Shown here: in pieces, positions 19,740 through 28,289 of the stretch
Position numbering within the stretch: the first letter of the stretch is position 1
Layout of the letters: the number at the start of each line of letters is the position of its first letter
IMG/VR virus record: IMGVR_UViG_3300032334_001433
Span: 1-64,000 of that record
From: a virus
Length of the DNA: 64,000 bases
Strand: one strand, 5' to 3'
Position numbers and translations under genes: made by a program
Notes under the pieces: model-generated
The model's database searches: none
Told to the model about the DNA's origin: nothing
What the model saw: only the letters and a program-made list of their open reading frames with translations

Positions 19740-20603
19740 ATGTTTACTTTTCAAAATTTTAATGTCAGTGGACCGTTTTCTGTTTATGGCGGACCTCCGC
19801 CAGGCCCACCCGGAAGCATAGAATACTTAGTTGTTGCAGGTGGTGGCGGAGGTGGAAGTGCAACTACTAATAATACTGGTATGGGCGGTGGAGGTGCTGG
19901 CGGATACAGATCCAATACCGGATATTCTGTTTCTGCCGGATCAGCAATAACAGTTACAGTCGGTGCTGGAGCGGCGGCAGGTGGATATAACGGACAAGAT
20001 TCGATATTTGGAACTATTACTTCTACTGGTGGTGGTGGCGGCGGTACTTATCTTGGCGCAGGTGGATACGGCGGCAAAAGCGGTGGTTCGGGAGGTGGTG
20101 GTTCTGGGTATGGAACATTAACTCCTGGTAGTGGCACTTCTGGACAAGGAAATTCTGGTGGTTCTGGATACGCTTCGGGTAATGGATCTGGAGGCGGCGG
20201 TGGCGGCGCGGGTGCTGTTGGTGGTATAGGAACTGGCTCGGGCGGCGTTGGAGGTGTAGGGATATCTTCTTCAATATCTGGCACATCATCATACTATGCA
20301 GGCGGTGGTGGCGGTGGTGGCGATGGAGCCGGCGGCGGCGCTGGCGGCACAGGAGGTGGTGGAGGAGGTGGTGCAGCATCAAATGGTTCAACCGCAACTT
20401 CAGGAACAACAAATACTGGCGGTGGAGGCGGAGGTGGTTATTACTATTCTGGTGTGGGCGGCGCAGGCGGCTCGGGTGTAGTTATTATTCGTTATTTAGA
20501 TTCATATACTGCTGCTTCAAATACAACAGGTTCTCCTAATGTAACCGTTTCGGGTGGTTACAGAGTATACCAATTCACAAGTTCTGGTTCAATTACGTTT
20601 TAA
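19740..20603 (+). CDS. Glycine-rich domain adhesin-like virion protein, last of the array
   Basis: 287 residues; tag MFTFQNFNVSGPFSVYG, a Pro-rich linker (GGPPPGPPGS), entry strand IEYLVVAGGGGGG and terminus GGYRVYQFTSSGSITF. It closes the uninterrupted tandem array. Only 50 bases, holding a T4-type late promoter, separate it from the giant fibre gene downstream. Confidence 0.78.
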   Translation: MFTFQNFNVSGPFSVYGGPPPGPPGSIEYLVVAGGGGGGSATTNNTGMGGGGAGGYRSNTGYSVSAGSAITVTVGAGAAAGGYNGQDSIFGTITSTGGGGGGTYLGAGGYGGKSGGSGGGGSGYGTLTPGSGTSGQGNSGGSGYASGNGSGGGGGGAGAVGGIGTGSGGVGGVGISSSISGTSSYYAGGGGGGGDGAGGGAGGTGGGGGGGAASNGSTATSGTTNTGGGGGGGYYYSGVGGAGGSGVVIIRYLDSYTAASNTTGSPNVTVSGGYRVYQFTSSGSITF

Positions 20604-20619
20604 CCTATTTTTAATCGTA

Positions 20620-20627
20620 TATAAATA
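20620..20627 (+). promoter_or_regulatory. T4-type late promoter TATAAATA
   Basis: An exact TATAAATA lies in the 50-nt gap between the last array gene and the giant fibre gene, 26 nt upstream of the start. T4-like phages use this element as the only core late promoter motif, read by the gp55 sigma factor. A DsbA-like late-transcription protein is encoded at 61280. Confidence 0.65.
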
Positions 20628-20653
20628 AATAGATAACAACAAAAGGTCAAGAA

Positions 20654-23600
20654 ATGACGCGCAAAATAGATTCTAGTTTAATTAGTCCATTAGGCGGAAC
20701 AGAAGGACAAGTGCTTGGGATTAGTTCGGGCAATGTTACCTTTATTGCTGCAGGAAGCGGTGGCGGCGGGACTACTTATGCAAATTCTATTGTAAATCTT
20801 AATACTGCAAATGTAACAGAATCTGCGTCAAATTTATACTATACAAATGCAAGAGTTATTGCTGCAGTTGCAAATACAACAATAAGTAATCTAACTGTTG
20901 CTGGTAATGTAACAGTTTTGGGCAATGTAATTGCCAACGCATTTATATCTACCACAAGCGGCCCAGCTATATTATCATCTACAACAGATGTATATATCAA
21001 TTCAACAAGTAATGTAAATATTACTGCAACCAATGTAAATGTTACCGGAAACTTAACCGCAAACTTTTTTAGAGGTAATGGCTCTTTATTAACTGGTCTT
21101 GTCACTTCTGTAAATTCCGTTACTGGCAACTTAAATGTTTCTGGTAACGTAATTGCCAACGCATTTATATCTACAACAACTGGACCGGCTATACTATCAT
21201 CTACGACAGATGTGTATATCAATTCTGTAAGTAATGTAAATATTACTGCTAATAATATAAATTTAAATTCAAACGTAAGAACAACAGGGAATGTAACAGC
21301 AAATTATTTTGTTGGAGATGGTTCGAGATTAACTGGCATAACTGCAAATGCAAGTAGTTCGATTACTGGAAATCTAAATGTTTCTGGTAATGTAATTGCA
21401 AATACTTTTGTTTCTACTGCGGCCGGTACTGCGGCTTTAATTTCATCTACAGATTTTGTATTAAATGCCGCGGGCAATGTAAGTATTACATCAAGCAATA
21501 TTAATTTAAATTCTAATGTTTATGCAACAGGAAACATTAATGCAAATTATTTCAAAGGTAATGGCGCATTATTAACTGGTATTGTTACTACAATTAATTC
21601 TGTAACAGGTAACCTAAATGTTTCTGGTAACATAATTGCAAATGCAATATACACCGGGGCAATAATTAATACCGGCAATGCATCAGCTGGGTATTTTATT
21701 GGTAATGTAGTTGCCACAACTGTTGTGGCAACCGGCAATGTAACTGGTGCATATTTCCTAGGAGATGGTTCAAGATTAACTAATATAAGTAGTTCCGCAA
21801 ATATTAGTTCAGTAGCAGGAAACTTAACTGTAACAGGGAACGTAATTGCTAATACTTTTGTTTCTACAGGAACAGGAATTGCATCATTAATCTCTTCAAC
21901 AGATTTTGCGTTAAATTCTGCAGCAAATGTAAATATTACTGCAAGCAATATTAATTTAAATTCTAATATAGTAAGAATTCCCGGCAATTTAAACGTTGCT
22001 GGTAATGTGATTGCAAATGGCGCAGTAATTTCTGCAAGTTTAATTGGTACATCTGCTGGCGCAGGTATTATATCATCGACATCTGATATAAACATCAATG
22101 CAACAAGTAATGTAAATATTACCGCAAACAATATTAATTTAAATTCAAACGTATTCACTACGGGCAATGTAAGCGCAAATTTCTTCAGGGGAAATGGTTC
22201 ATTGCTAACAGGATTAGTTACATCGGTTAGTTCTGTAACAGGTAACTTAAATGTTTCCGGCAATGTAATTGGAGCATATTTTGTAGGAGACGGTTCTAGA
22301 TTAACCAATGTAGTTGCAACTTCTGCAAATATTAATTCTGTAACAGGCAACCTAACAGTATCCGGAAACGTAATTGCTAACGCATTTGTATCTACTGGAT
22401 CGGGGGCAGGTGGTATATCTTCTCCTGTAGATTTTTATGTTAACTCGGCAGCAAATGTTAACATTGTATCAAGTAATATAACACTTAACTCCAATGTAGT
22501 AATTTCAGGAAACGTAAGTGCAAACTTCTTTAGAGGTAACGGCTCATTACTAACAGGCCTTGTTACTTCTGTAAATTCTGTAAGTGGTAATTTAACCGTT
22601 AGTGGAAACGTAATTGCCAACGCAATTTATACTGGCGCAGTAATTAATACGGGAAATGCATCAGCCGGGTACTTTATTGGTAATGTAATTGCAAATACAG
22701 TTGTTGCAACGGGAAATGTAACAGGCGCGTATTTTGTAGGAGACGGTTCTAGATTAACCAATGTAGTTGCAACTTCTGCAAATATTAATTCTGTAACAGG
22801 TAACTTAAATGTTACCGGAAACGTAATTGCTAACGCATTTGTATCTACTGGTTCAGGATCTGGCGGAATATCATCCCCTGTAGATTTTTATGTTAATTCC
22901 GCAGCAAATGTTAACATTGTATCAAGTAATATAACACTTAGTTCAAATGTTGTAGTTTCTGGCAATTTAAATGCGAATTTCTTCAGGGGAAATGGTTCAT
23001 TACTAACGGGTATTGTTACATCAATTAATTCTGTAACTGGTAATTTAACTGTTTCTGGTAACTTGCTTATAGGTTCAATTGGATATGTTGGTATAGGTAC
23101 ATCTAATCCGGATGCAGAATTAACAATTCTAGGATACCCACAAACTGCAGCATATCCACTTACTGGCAACAGCAATACTCTTGGTACAGAAATACATATC
23201 TCTGGTGCGGATAATGCAATTACTCGTATCACACAAGATTCGTTTGGTGCAAATACATATGTTGCATTTACTGGTAGAGCCGCCCGCGGCAATGCAGCAA
23301 GCCCAAGCCAAACACAAAATAATGATATATTGTCTCAATTTACAGGGCGCGGTTTCAGTAATGGTACTTTGCAATTTGGTACGGCGTCGACCGGGCGCGT
23401 TGATGTAGTAGCAGCAGAAAACTTTACTGATAATAGTAGAGCAACTAAAGTATTGGTATTTACTACACCTATTGGCGCAAATGTACCAGTTAATACTGCG
23501 ACATTTGATAGCACAGGCGCGTTCAGCGCCAATGGTAATATTACAACAGGTGCATATTTCATAGGCGACGGTTCTAGATTAACTAATCTAGCAGCGGCAA

Positions 23601-26600
23601 GTACTGTAACAGGCAATTTGACAGTTAGTGGAAACGTAATTGCAAACTCTTTTGTATCTCCTGCAGTAGGCGCTGCAACCCTATCTTCTGGATATGATGT
23701 AACTATATCTTCATCTGCAAATGTTGGACTTACAGCAAATAATATTAATTTAAATTCTAATGTATTTGCAACAGGTAATATTAAAGCAGGGGTTAACTCT
23801 TATTTTATAGGTAATGGTGCATTACTAACAGGCATTGTTACATCAACTAATTCCGTAACAGGTAATTTATCAGTAACAGGAAATGTAATTGCGAATGCGT
23901 TTGTGTCTCCTGTTGTAGGAACTGCCACATTATCTTCAGGATACGATTTAACTATATCATCATCTGCAAATGTAAATATTACCGCAAGTAACATTAATTT
24001 AAATTCAAATGTATTTACAACAGGTAATGTAAGTGCCAATTTCTTTAAAGGCAATGGCTCGTTACTAACAGGAATTGTTACAACTATTAATTCTGTGTCA
24101 GGGAATTTAACAGTAACAGGTAACGTAATTGCAAATGCAGTTGTTACAACAGGTAATGTAACTGCCAGTTCTTTTGTAGCAACATCTGCAGGTGCGGGTT
24201 ATATTTCATCAACATCTGATGTAAATATGAGCGCCACAAGTAACGTAAATATTACTGCAAGTAACATTAATTTAAATTCCAATATTTACACTACAGGATT
24301 TTATAGAGGTAATGGTTCTTTATTAACTGGTATTGTTACTGCAATTAATTCTGTAACAGGTAATTTGAACGTTACTGGCAATATAATTTCAAATGCAATT
24401 ATTTCGACAGGAAATGTTACCGGTGTATACTTTATAGGCGACGGTTCTAGATTAACTAATATAAGTGCAAGCAGCAATTCTGTAACGGGGAATTTAACAG
24501 TAACAGGTAACGTAATTGCTAATGCCTTTGTGGCGACTGCAACAGGTGCAGGTTATATTTTATCTACTTCGGATGTAAATATAAATGCAGCAAGCAACGT
24601 AAACATTACTGCAACTAACATTAATTTAAATTCAAATGTATTTACAACAGGTAATGTAAGTGCAAATTACTTTAAAGGTAACGGTGCATTATTAACAGGA
24701 ATTGTTACAACTATTAATTCTGTTGTTGGCAATTTAACTGTATCTGGTAACGTAATTGCAAATGCAGTTGTTACAACGGGCAATGTAATTGCTAACTCGT
24801 TTGTTTCACAACAAGGCGGCGCAGGGTATATTTCTTCATCGTTAGATATAAATATGACCGCTGCAAGTAATGCAAATATTACTGGCGCAAATATTAATTT
24901 AAATTCAAATGTATTTACAACCGGCAATGTAAGTGCAAATTATTTCAAAGGCAATGGTTCATTGCTAACAGGCATTACTGCAACCGTTAACTCCGTAGCA
25001 GGTAATTTGTCAGTAACAGGAAATATAATTGCAAATGGCTCGGTAATTTCTGCAACTTTTGTTGGAACCTCGGTTGGAGCAGGATTAATCTCATCTACAT
25101 CCGATATTAACATTAACGCAACAAGTAATGTAAACATTACGGCAAGCAATGTTACGCTAAATTCAAATGTTGTAATTTCTGGAAATGTAAGCGGAAACTT
25201 CTTTAGAGGAAATGGTTCTCTGTTAACCGGTCTTGTTACTACGGTCAATTCCGTAACAGGTAATTTAAATGTTTCGGGCAACGTAATTGCAAATGGATCC
25301 GTAATTTCTGCGACATTTGTTGGAACTTCTGTTGGCGCAGGCCTTATTTCTTCAACATCCGATATTAACATTAACGCAACAAGTAATGTAAACATTACGG
25401 CAAGCAATGTTACCTTAAATTCAAACGTAAGAACAACAGGCAATGTTACAGCAAATTATTTCTTAGGCGATGGCTCTAAATTAACAAATCTACCTTCGGC
25501 GAGTTCTGTAACAGGCAACCTAAATGTTTCTGGCAACGTACTTGTAGCATCGGGCGGCAGCATTGCCGTTGGTACATCTTTACCCGATGCCGAAGTTACA
25601 ATTTTAGCTTATCCTCAGACAGTAAGTTATACAGTTACTGGTACTAGCAATACCGCCGGCACGGACTTACACATTACAGGCGCGGACGGTTCTGTAACTC
25701 GTATCACACAAGACTCATTTGGCTCAAATACTTATGTGGCATTTACTGGGCGTGCGGCAAGAGGAACCGCTACAAGCCCAACACAAACCCAAAACAATGA
25801 CGCATTAGCACAATTTACTGGACGCGGTTTCAGTAATGGCAGTTTGCAATTTAGCACAGTATCAACCGGACGTGTTGATGTAGTAGCAGCAGAAAACTTT
25901 ACCGATACTAGCAGAGCTACTAAGGTATTAGTATTTACAACTCCAACTGGTTCGATTGCCCCAGTTAATACTGCGACATTTGATAGCACAGGTGCATTTA
26001 CTGCTAATGGAAATGTTACAACCGGCGCATATTTTATTGGTGACGGTTCTAGATTAACTAATCTAGCAGCGGCAAGTACTGTAACTGGCAATCTAAATGT
26101 TTCCGGTAACGTAGTTGCTGGCGGTAGTTTCATATCTACCGGCAATCAAACAGGCACATTATATTCAAGTGCAAACTTAGTAATATCTACTCCTGCAAAT
26201 ATTGTACTACAAGGTAATGTATTTACAACAGGAAATGTTTATGCAAGTTACTTTAATCTTCAAGGTAATTTAACTGTTACAAATGCCGTAAGTGCTAATA
26301 CTTTTATAGCTTCCGGAAATCAAGATGGTACTATATCATCAACATCAAATATTGGTATATCGTCAACCGCATATATCTCATTATCTGCAAATACGGTAAC
26401 ATTAACATCTGCATATAACGCAAATGCAGTATTGTCTAGTGGTGCTAATATAGTATTAATGGCAAGTTCGGGCAATAGTGTAGTTATATCAAATTCTACA
26501 TTAAGATTTGCTAGTTTAAATACTGCGAATTTAAATAATAATTTAGCACCTGGCGATACAGTTTATAATATTGGATCAAATGTATTAAGTTATCGCAATT

Positions 26601-26953
26601 CAAGCAATGCGTGGGTTGAGGTAGGATATGCAAATATTCCACAGAATAGCCAAAATACAAATTACACATTAGTTAGAGATGATTCTGGCAAGCATATTTT
26701 CCACCCAGCAACAGATACAAATCCTCGTACTTATACAATTCCATCAAATAGTAATGTTGCATATCCAATAGGAACGGCAATTAGCTTTATTAATATGTCG
26801 GCAAATACTGTTTCAATTGCAATTGCAGTTGATACAATGTATCTAAGTCCGTCGGGCAATACAAGTGTTCGTAGTTTGACTACATGGGGTACAGCAACCG
26901 CAGTAAAAATTACTTCTAATTCTTGGATTATTTCCGGAAGCGGTTTAACATGA
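20654..26953 (+). CDS. Giant repeat tail-fibre-like protein
   Basis: 2,099 residues, most of it a repeat of beta-rich segments: SVTGNLNVSGNVIANAF, then an ISSTSDVNINATSNVNITA stretch, INLNSNVFTTGNVSANFF, and GNGSLLTG or GDGSRLTN. The motif F/Y-x-G-(N/D)-G-(S/A)-x-L-T-(G/N) occurs 19 times, so the chain should form a long fibrous shaft. Two near-identical insertions of about 170 residues (encoded near 23100-23630 and 25570-26090) contain ITQDSFGxNTYVAFTGRAAR and FTGRGFSNGxLQF. The C-terminal 100 residues are a separate module (NYTLVRDDSGKHIFHPAT to WIISGSGLT) that also ends the 27822 gene. Long tail fibre or baseplate fibre is likely; which one cannot be told. No intramolecular chaperone is visible. 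Confidence 0.8.
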   Translation: MTRKIDSSLISPLGGTEGQVLGISSGNVTFIAAGSGGGGTTYANSIVNLNTANVTESASNLYYTNARVIAAVANTTISNLTVAGNVTVLGNVIANAFISTTSGPAILSSTTDVYINSTSNVNITATNVNVTGNLTANFFRGNGSLLTGLVTSVNSVTGNLNVSGNVIANAFISTTTGPAILSSTTDVYINSVSNVNITANNINLNSNVRTTGNVTANYFVGDGSRLTGITANASSSITGNLNVSGNVIANTFVSTAAGTAALISSTDFVLNAAGNVSITSSNINLNSNVYATGNINANYFKGNGALLTGIVTTINSVTGNLNVSGNIIANAIYTGAIINTGNASAGYFIGNVVATTVVATGNVTGAYFLGDGSRLTNISSSANISSVAGNLTVTGNVIANTFVSTGTGIASLISSTDFALNSAANVNITASNINLNSNIVRIPGNLNVAGNVIANGAVISASLIGTSAGAGIISSTSDININATSNVNITANNINLNSNVFTTGNVSANFFRGNGSLLTGLVTSVSSVTGNLNVSGNVIGAYFVGDGSRLTNVVATSANINSVTGNLTVSGNVIANAFVSTGSGAGGISSPVDFYVNSAANVNIVSSNITLNSNVVISGNVSANFFRGNGSLLTGLVTSVNSVSGNLTVSGNVIANAIYTGAVINTGNASAGYFIGNVIANTVVATGNVTGAYFVGDGSRLTNVVATSANINSVTGNLNVTGNVIANAFVSTGSGSGGISSPVDFYVNSAANVNIVSSNITLSSNVVVSGNLNANFFRGNGSLLTGIVTSINSVTGNLTVSGNLLIGSIGYVGIGTSNPDAELTILGYPQTAAYPLTGNSNTLGTEIHISGADNAITRITQDSFGANTYVAFTGRAARGNAASPSQTQNNDILSQFTGRGFSNGTLQFGTASTGRVDVVAAENFTDNSRATKVLVFTTPIGANVPVNTATFDSTGAFSANGNITTGAYFIGDGSRLTNLAAASTVTGNLTVSGNVIANSFVSPAVGAATLSSGYDVTISSSANVGLTANNINLNSNVFATGNIKAGVNSYFIGNGALLTGIVTSTNSVTGNLSVTGNVIANAFVSPVVGTATLSSGYDLTISSSANVNITASNINLNSNVFTTGNVSANFFKGNGSLLTGIVTTINSVSGNLTVTGNVIANAVVTTGNVTASSFVATSAGAGYISSTSDVNMSATSNVNITASNINLNSNIYTTGFYRGNGSLLTGIVTAINSVTGNLNVTGNIISNAIISTGNVTGVYFIGDGSRLTNISASSNSVTGNLTVTGNVIANAFVATATGAGYILSTSDVNINAASNVNITATNINLNSNVFTTGNVSANYFKGNGALLTGIVTTINSVVGNLTVSGNVIANAVVTTGNVIANSFVSQQGGAGYISSSLDINMTAASNANITGANINLNSNVFTTGNVSANYFKGNGSLLTGITATVNSVAGNLSVTGNIIANGSVISATFVGTSVGAGLISSTSDININATSNVNITASNVTLNSNVVISGNVSGNFFRGNGSLLTGLVTTVNSVTGNLNVSGNVIANGSVISATFVGTSVGAGLISSTSDININATSNVNITASNVTLNSNVRTTGNVTANYFLGDGSKLTNLPSASSVTGNLNVSGNVLVASGGSIAVGTSLPDAEVTILAYPQTVSYTVTGTSNTAGTDLHITGADGSVTRITQDSFGSNTYVAFTGRAARGTATSPTQTQNNDALAQFTGRGFSNGSLQFSTVSTGRVDVVAAENFTDTSRATKVLVFTTPTGSIAPVNTATFDSTGAFTANGNVTTGAYFIGDGSRLTNLAAASTVTGNLNVSGNVVAGGSFISTGNQTGTLYSSANLVISTPANIVLQGNVFTTGNVYASYFNLQGNLTVTNAVSANTFIASGNQDGTISSTSNIGISSTAYISLSANTVTLTSAYNANAVLSSGANIVLMASSGNSVVISNSTLRFASLNTANLNNNLAPGDTVYNIGSNVLSYRNSSNAWVEVGYANIPQNSQNTNYTLVRDDSGKHIFHPATDTNPRTYTIPSNSNVAYPIGTAISFINMSANTVSIAIAVDTMYLSPSGNTSVRSLTTWGTATAVKITSNSWIISGSGLT
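22277..22800 (+). repeat. 71-bp perfect direct repeat inside the fibre gene
   Basis: Bases 22277-22347 and 22730-22800 are identical over 71 positions, starting TATTTTGTAGG and ending GTAACAGG. They encode YFVGDGSRLTNVV and the following turn. Many shorter near-identical blocks occur elsewhere in the same gene, so unequal recombination can change shaft length. Confidence 0.85.
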
Positions 26954-27771
26954 CCGGTATACACCAATTCTTTTCAGTTATGGGTACGGCAAGTACTTCA
27001 ACTGCTAATTATTATACTGGGGATATTGTACTTTACGCAAATTATGGCGGGAGTTATCCAGGTTCAGGAGCAACCGGCGGTGCCGGAGGTACTTCAACTG
27101 CAAGTTATGGTGGTGTGAACTTATCAGGTGGTGGCGGATATGGTGGTACTCAATCAACAGGTACCAGTAGCGGCGGCCCTGGTGGAAACGGTAGTTATAC
27201 GTTAGATAGTAACGTAACTTTAGCAAATCCTGCAGGAGTAATAACTGCATCTGGCGGATATGGCGGTTATAGTACAAGAAGTTATGGTGGCCCGGGCGGT
27301 GGCGGGCCAAATGGTGCGGCCGGAGGAAGTCCTGCTGCAATTGGATCAAGCTTTGGCGGATCTGGAGGATATGCTAGCGATTTCCAAGGCATACAAGCAG
27401 CATTATCCGCAGCTGGAGTATCTGGTTGGGGATATGGCGGTAGCGGAGCAAATCGTCTTTCTAGCCCTGCATCATCTGGAGGTCTCGGTGGAGGTGGCGG
27501 CGCCACATCTGCCGCTAGTACATCGGGTGGCGCAGTTACTTCGGGTGGCAGCGGTCTTGTTCTTGTACAATATACTGCAGGCGGTACAACAACTACCAAC
27601 TATTATAGTGCCGGCACATCTACTACGGTTACATTACCTGCACGTTGTACAACTCTAAAAATATGGGTACAAGGCGGTGGCGGTGGCGGTTCTCCTTGTT
27701 CTGGAGCTAGTTATGCAGGCGGCGCTGGCGGAGGTGGCGGCTTAGCATTCTACGAATGGCTCCCGCTTTAA
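26950..27771 (+). CDS. Glycine-rich virion protein with C-terminal beta motif
   Basis: 273 residues from the ATG at 26950, which overlaps the fibre stop codon (ATGA). A longer frame from 26923 would overlap further and lacks support. The order of parts is reversed relative to the upstream array: a Gly/Ser-rich body comes first (residues 30-215), then a beta segment TTTVTLPARCTTLKIWVQ and a short final glycine run ending FYEWLPL. That last segment resembles the opening strand of glycine-rich phage tail modules. Coupling to the fibre gene suggests a fibre-tip adhesin or accessory, by analogy with the gp37/gp38 order of T-even phages. Confidence 0.7.
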   Translation: MTGIHQFFSVMGTASTSTANYYTGDIVLYANYGGSYPGSGATGGAGGTSTASYGGVNLSGGGGYGGTQSTGTSSGGPGGNGSYTLDSNVTLANPAGVITASGGYGGYSTRSYGGPGGGGPNGAAGGSPAAIGSSFGGSGGYASDFQGIQAALSAAGVSGWGYGGSGANRLSSPASSGGLGGGGGATSAASTSGGAVTSGGSGLVLVQYTAGGTTTTNYYSAGTSTTVTLPARCTTLKIWVQGGGGGGSPCSGASYAGGAGGGGGLAFYEWLPL

Positions 27772-27773
27772 CA

Positions 27774-27781
27774 TATAAATA
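27774..27781 (+). promoter_or_regulatory. T4-type late promoter TATAAATA
   Basis: An exact TATAAATA starts two bases after the stop of the upstream gene and 41 nt before the next start. Its place in a gene gap and match to the T4 late consensus support promoter function; it would drive the small structural block at 27.8-31.5 kb. Confidence 0.65.
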
Positions 27782-27821
27782 ATGTGTGGCAAAGTAGGCC
27801 ATACAATAATCGGAGCAATAG

Positions 27822-28271
27822 ATGGCCAAGTTAAAAGTATCAGAATTACAAGCAACAACTCAAATAAATTTGAACGATACATTGTATATTGTTCAAAATG
27901 GTGTTAGCAAACAAGCAAATGTGTCTACATTCTTTGCAAATACTTTAGGCTCTCCTCAGATTGCATCTGTTACAAATTATTCTCTTCTTATAAGAGACCA
28001 AGATAAGCATTTGTACTTTACAAATGGCACAGATGTAACATTATCTATTCCAAATAATACTGAAATTTCTTGGCCTATTGGCACAACAATTAAAGTTGTT
28101 GCAAAAACAACAAATCAATCAAATGTTATAGTTAGCCCAAATGTAGGAGTATCTTTATACTTGGCTGGCAATTCAACATCAACATCTAGAAAAATTACAC
28201 CGTATGGCGTAGCAACTTTATTAAATGTTGCAGCAAATACTTGGTTTATAAGCGGCAACGCAATCGTTTAA
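27822..28271 (+). CDS. Small fibre-module protein
   Basis: 149 residues. Residues 1-45 (KLKVSELQATTQINLNDTLY, then VQNGVSKQANVSTF) resemble phage tail-fibre neck segments. Residues 50-149 (NYSLLIRDQDKHLYF, IPNNTEISWPIGTTIKVV, NTWFISGNAIV) match the C-terminal module of the 2,099-residue fibre (NYTLVRDDSGKHIF, IPSNSNVAYPIGTAISFI, NSWIISGSGLT). It could cap or trimerise a fibre. A CGGAG ribosome-binding site precedes the ATG, and a late promoter lies just upstream. Confidence 0.72.
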   Translation: MAKLKVSELQATTQINLNDTLYIVQNGVSKQANVSTFFANTLGSPQIASVTNYSLLIRDQDKHLYFTNGTDVTLSIPNNTEISWPIGTTIKVVAKTTNQSNVIVSPNVGVSLYLAGNSTSTSRKITPYGVATLLNVAANTWFISGNAIV

Positions 28272-28289
28272 TTATTTTTAGGTAATATA

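Noticed and set aside
614-20412. Long reverse-strand and shifted frames across the glycine-rich genes, some Pro-rich or Ala/Val-rich
   Set aside because: They mirror GGN-rich codons on the coding strand (CCN in reverse; GCN/GTN in shifted frames), lack ribosome-binding sites and have low-complexity products. They are artefacts of the real genes.
166-20603. Possible CRISPR array or simple tandem DNA repeat
   Set aside because: The repeated units are coding sequences with codon-level variation and gene-sized periods. There are no short identical repeats with regular unique spacers.
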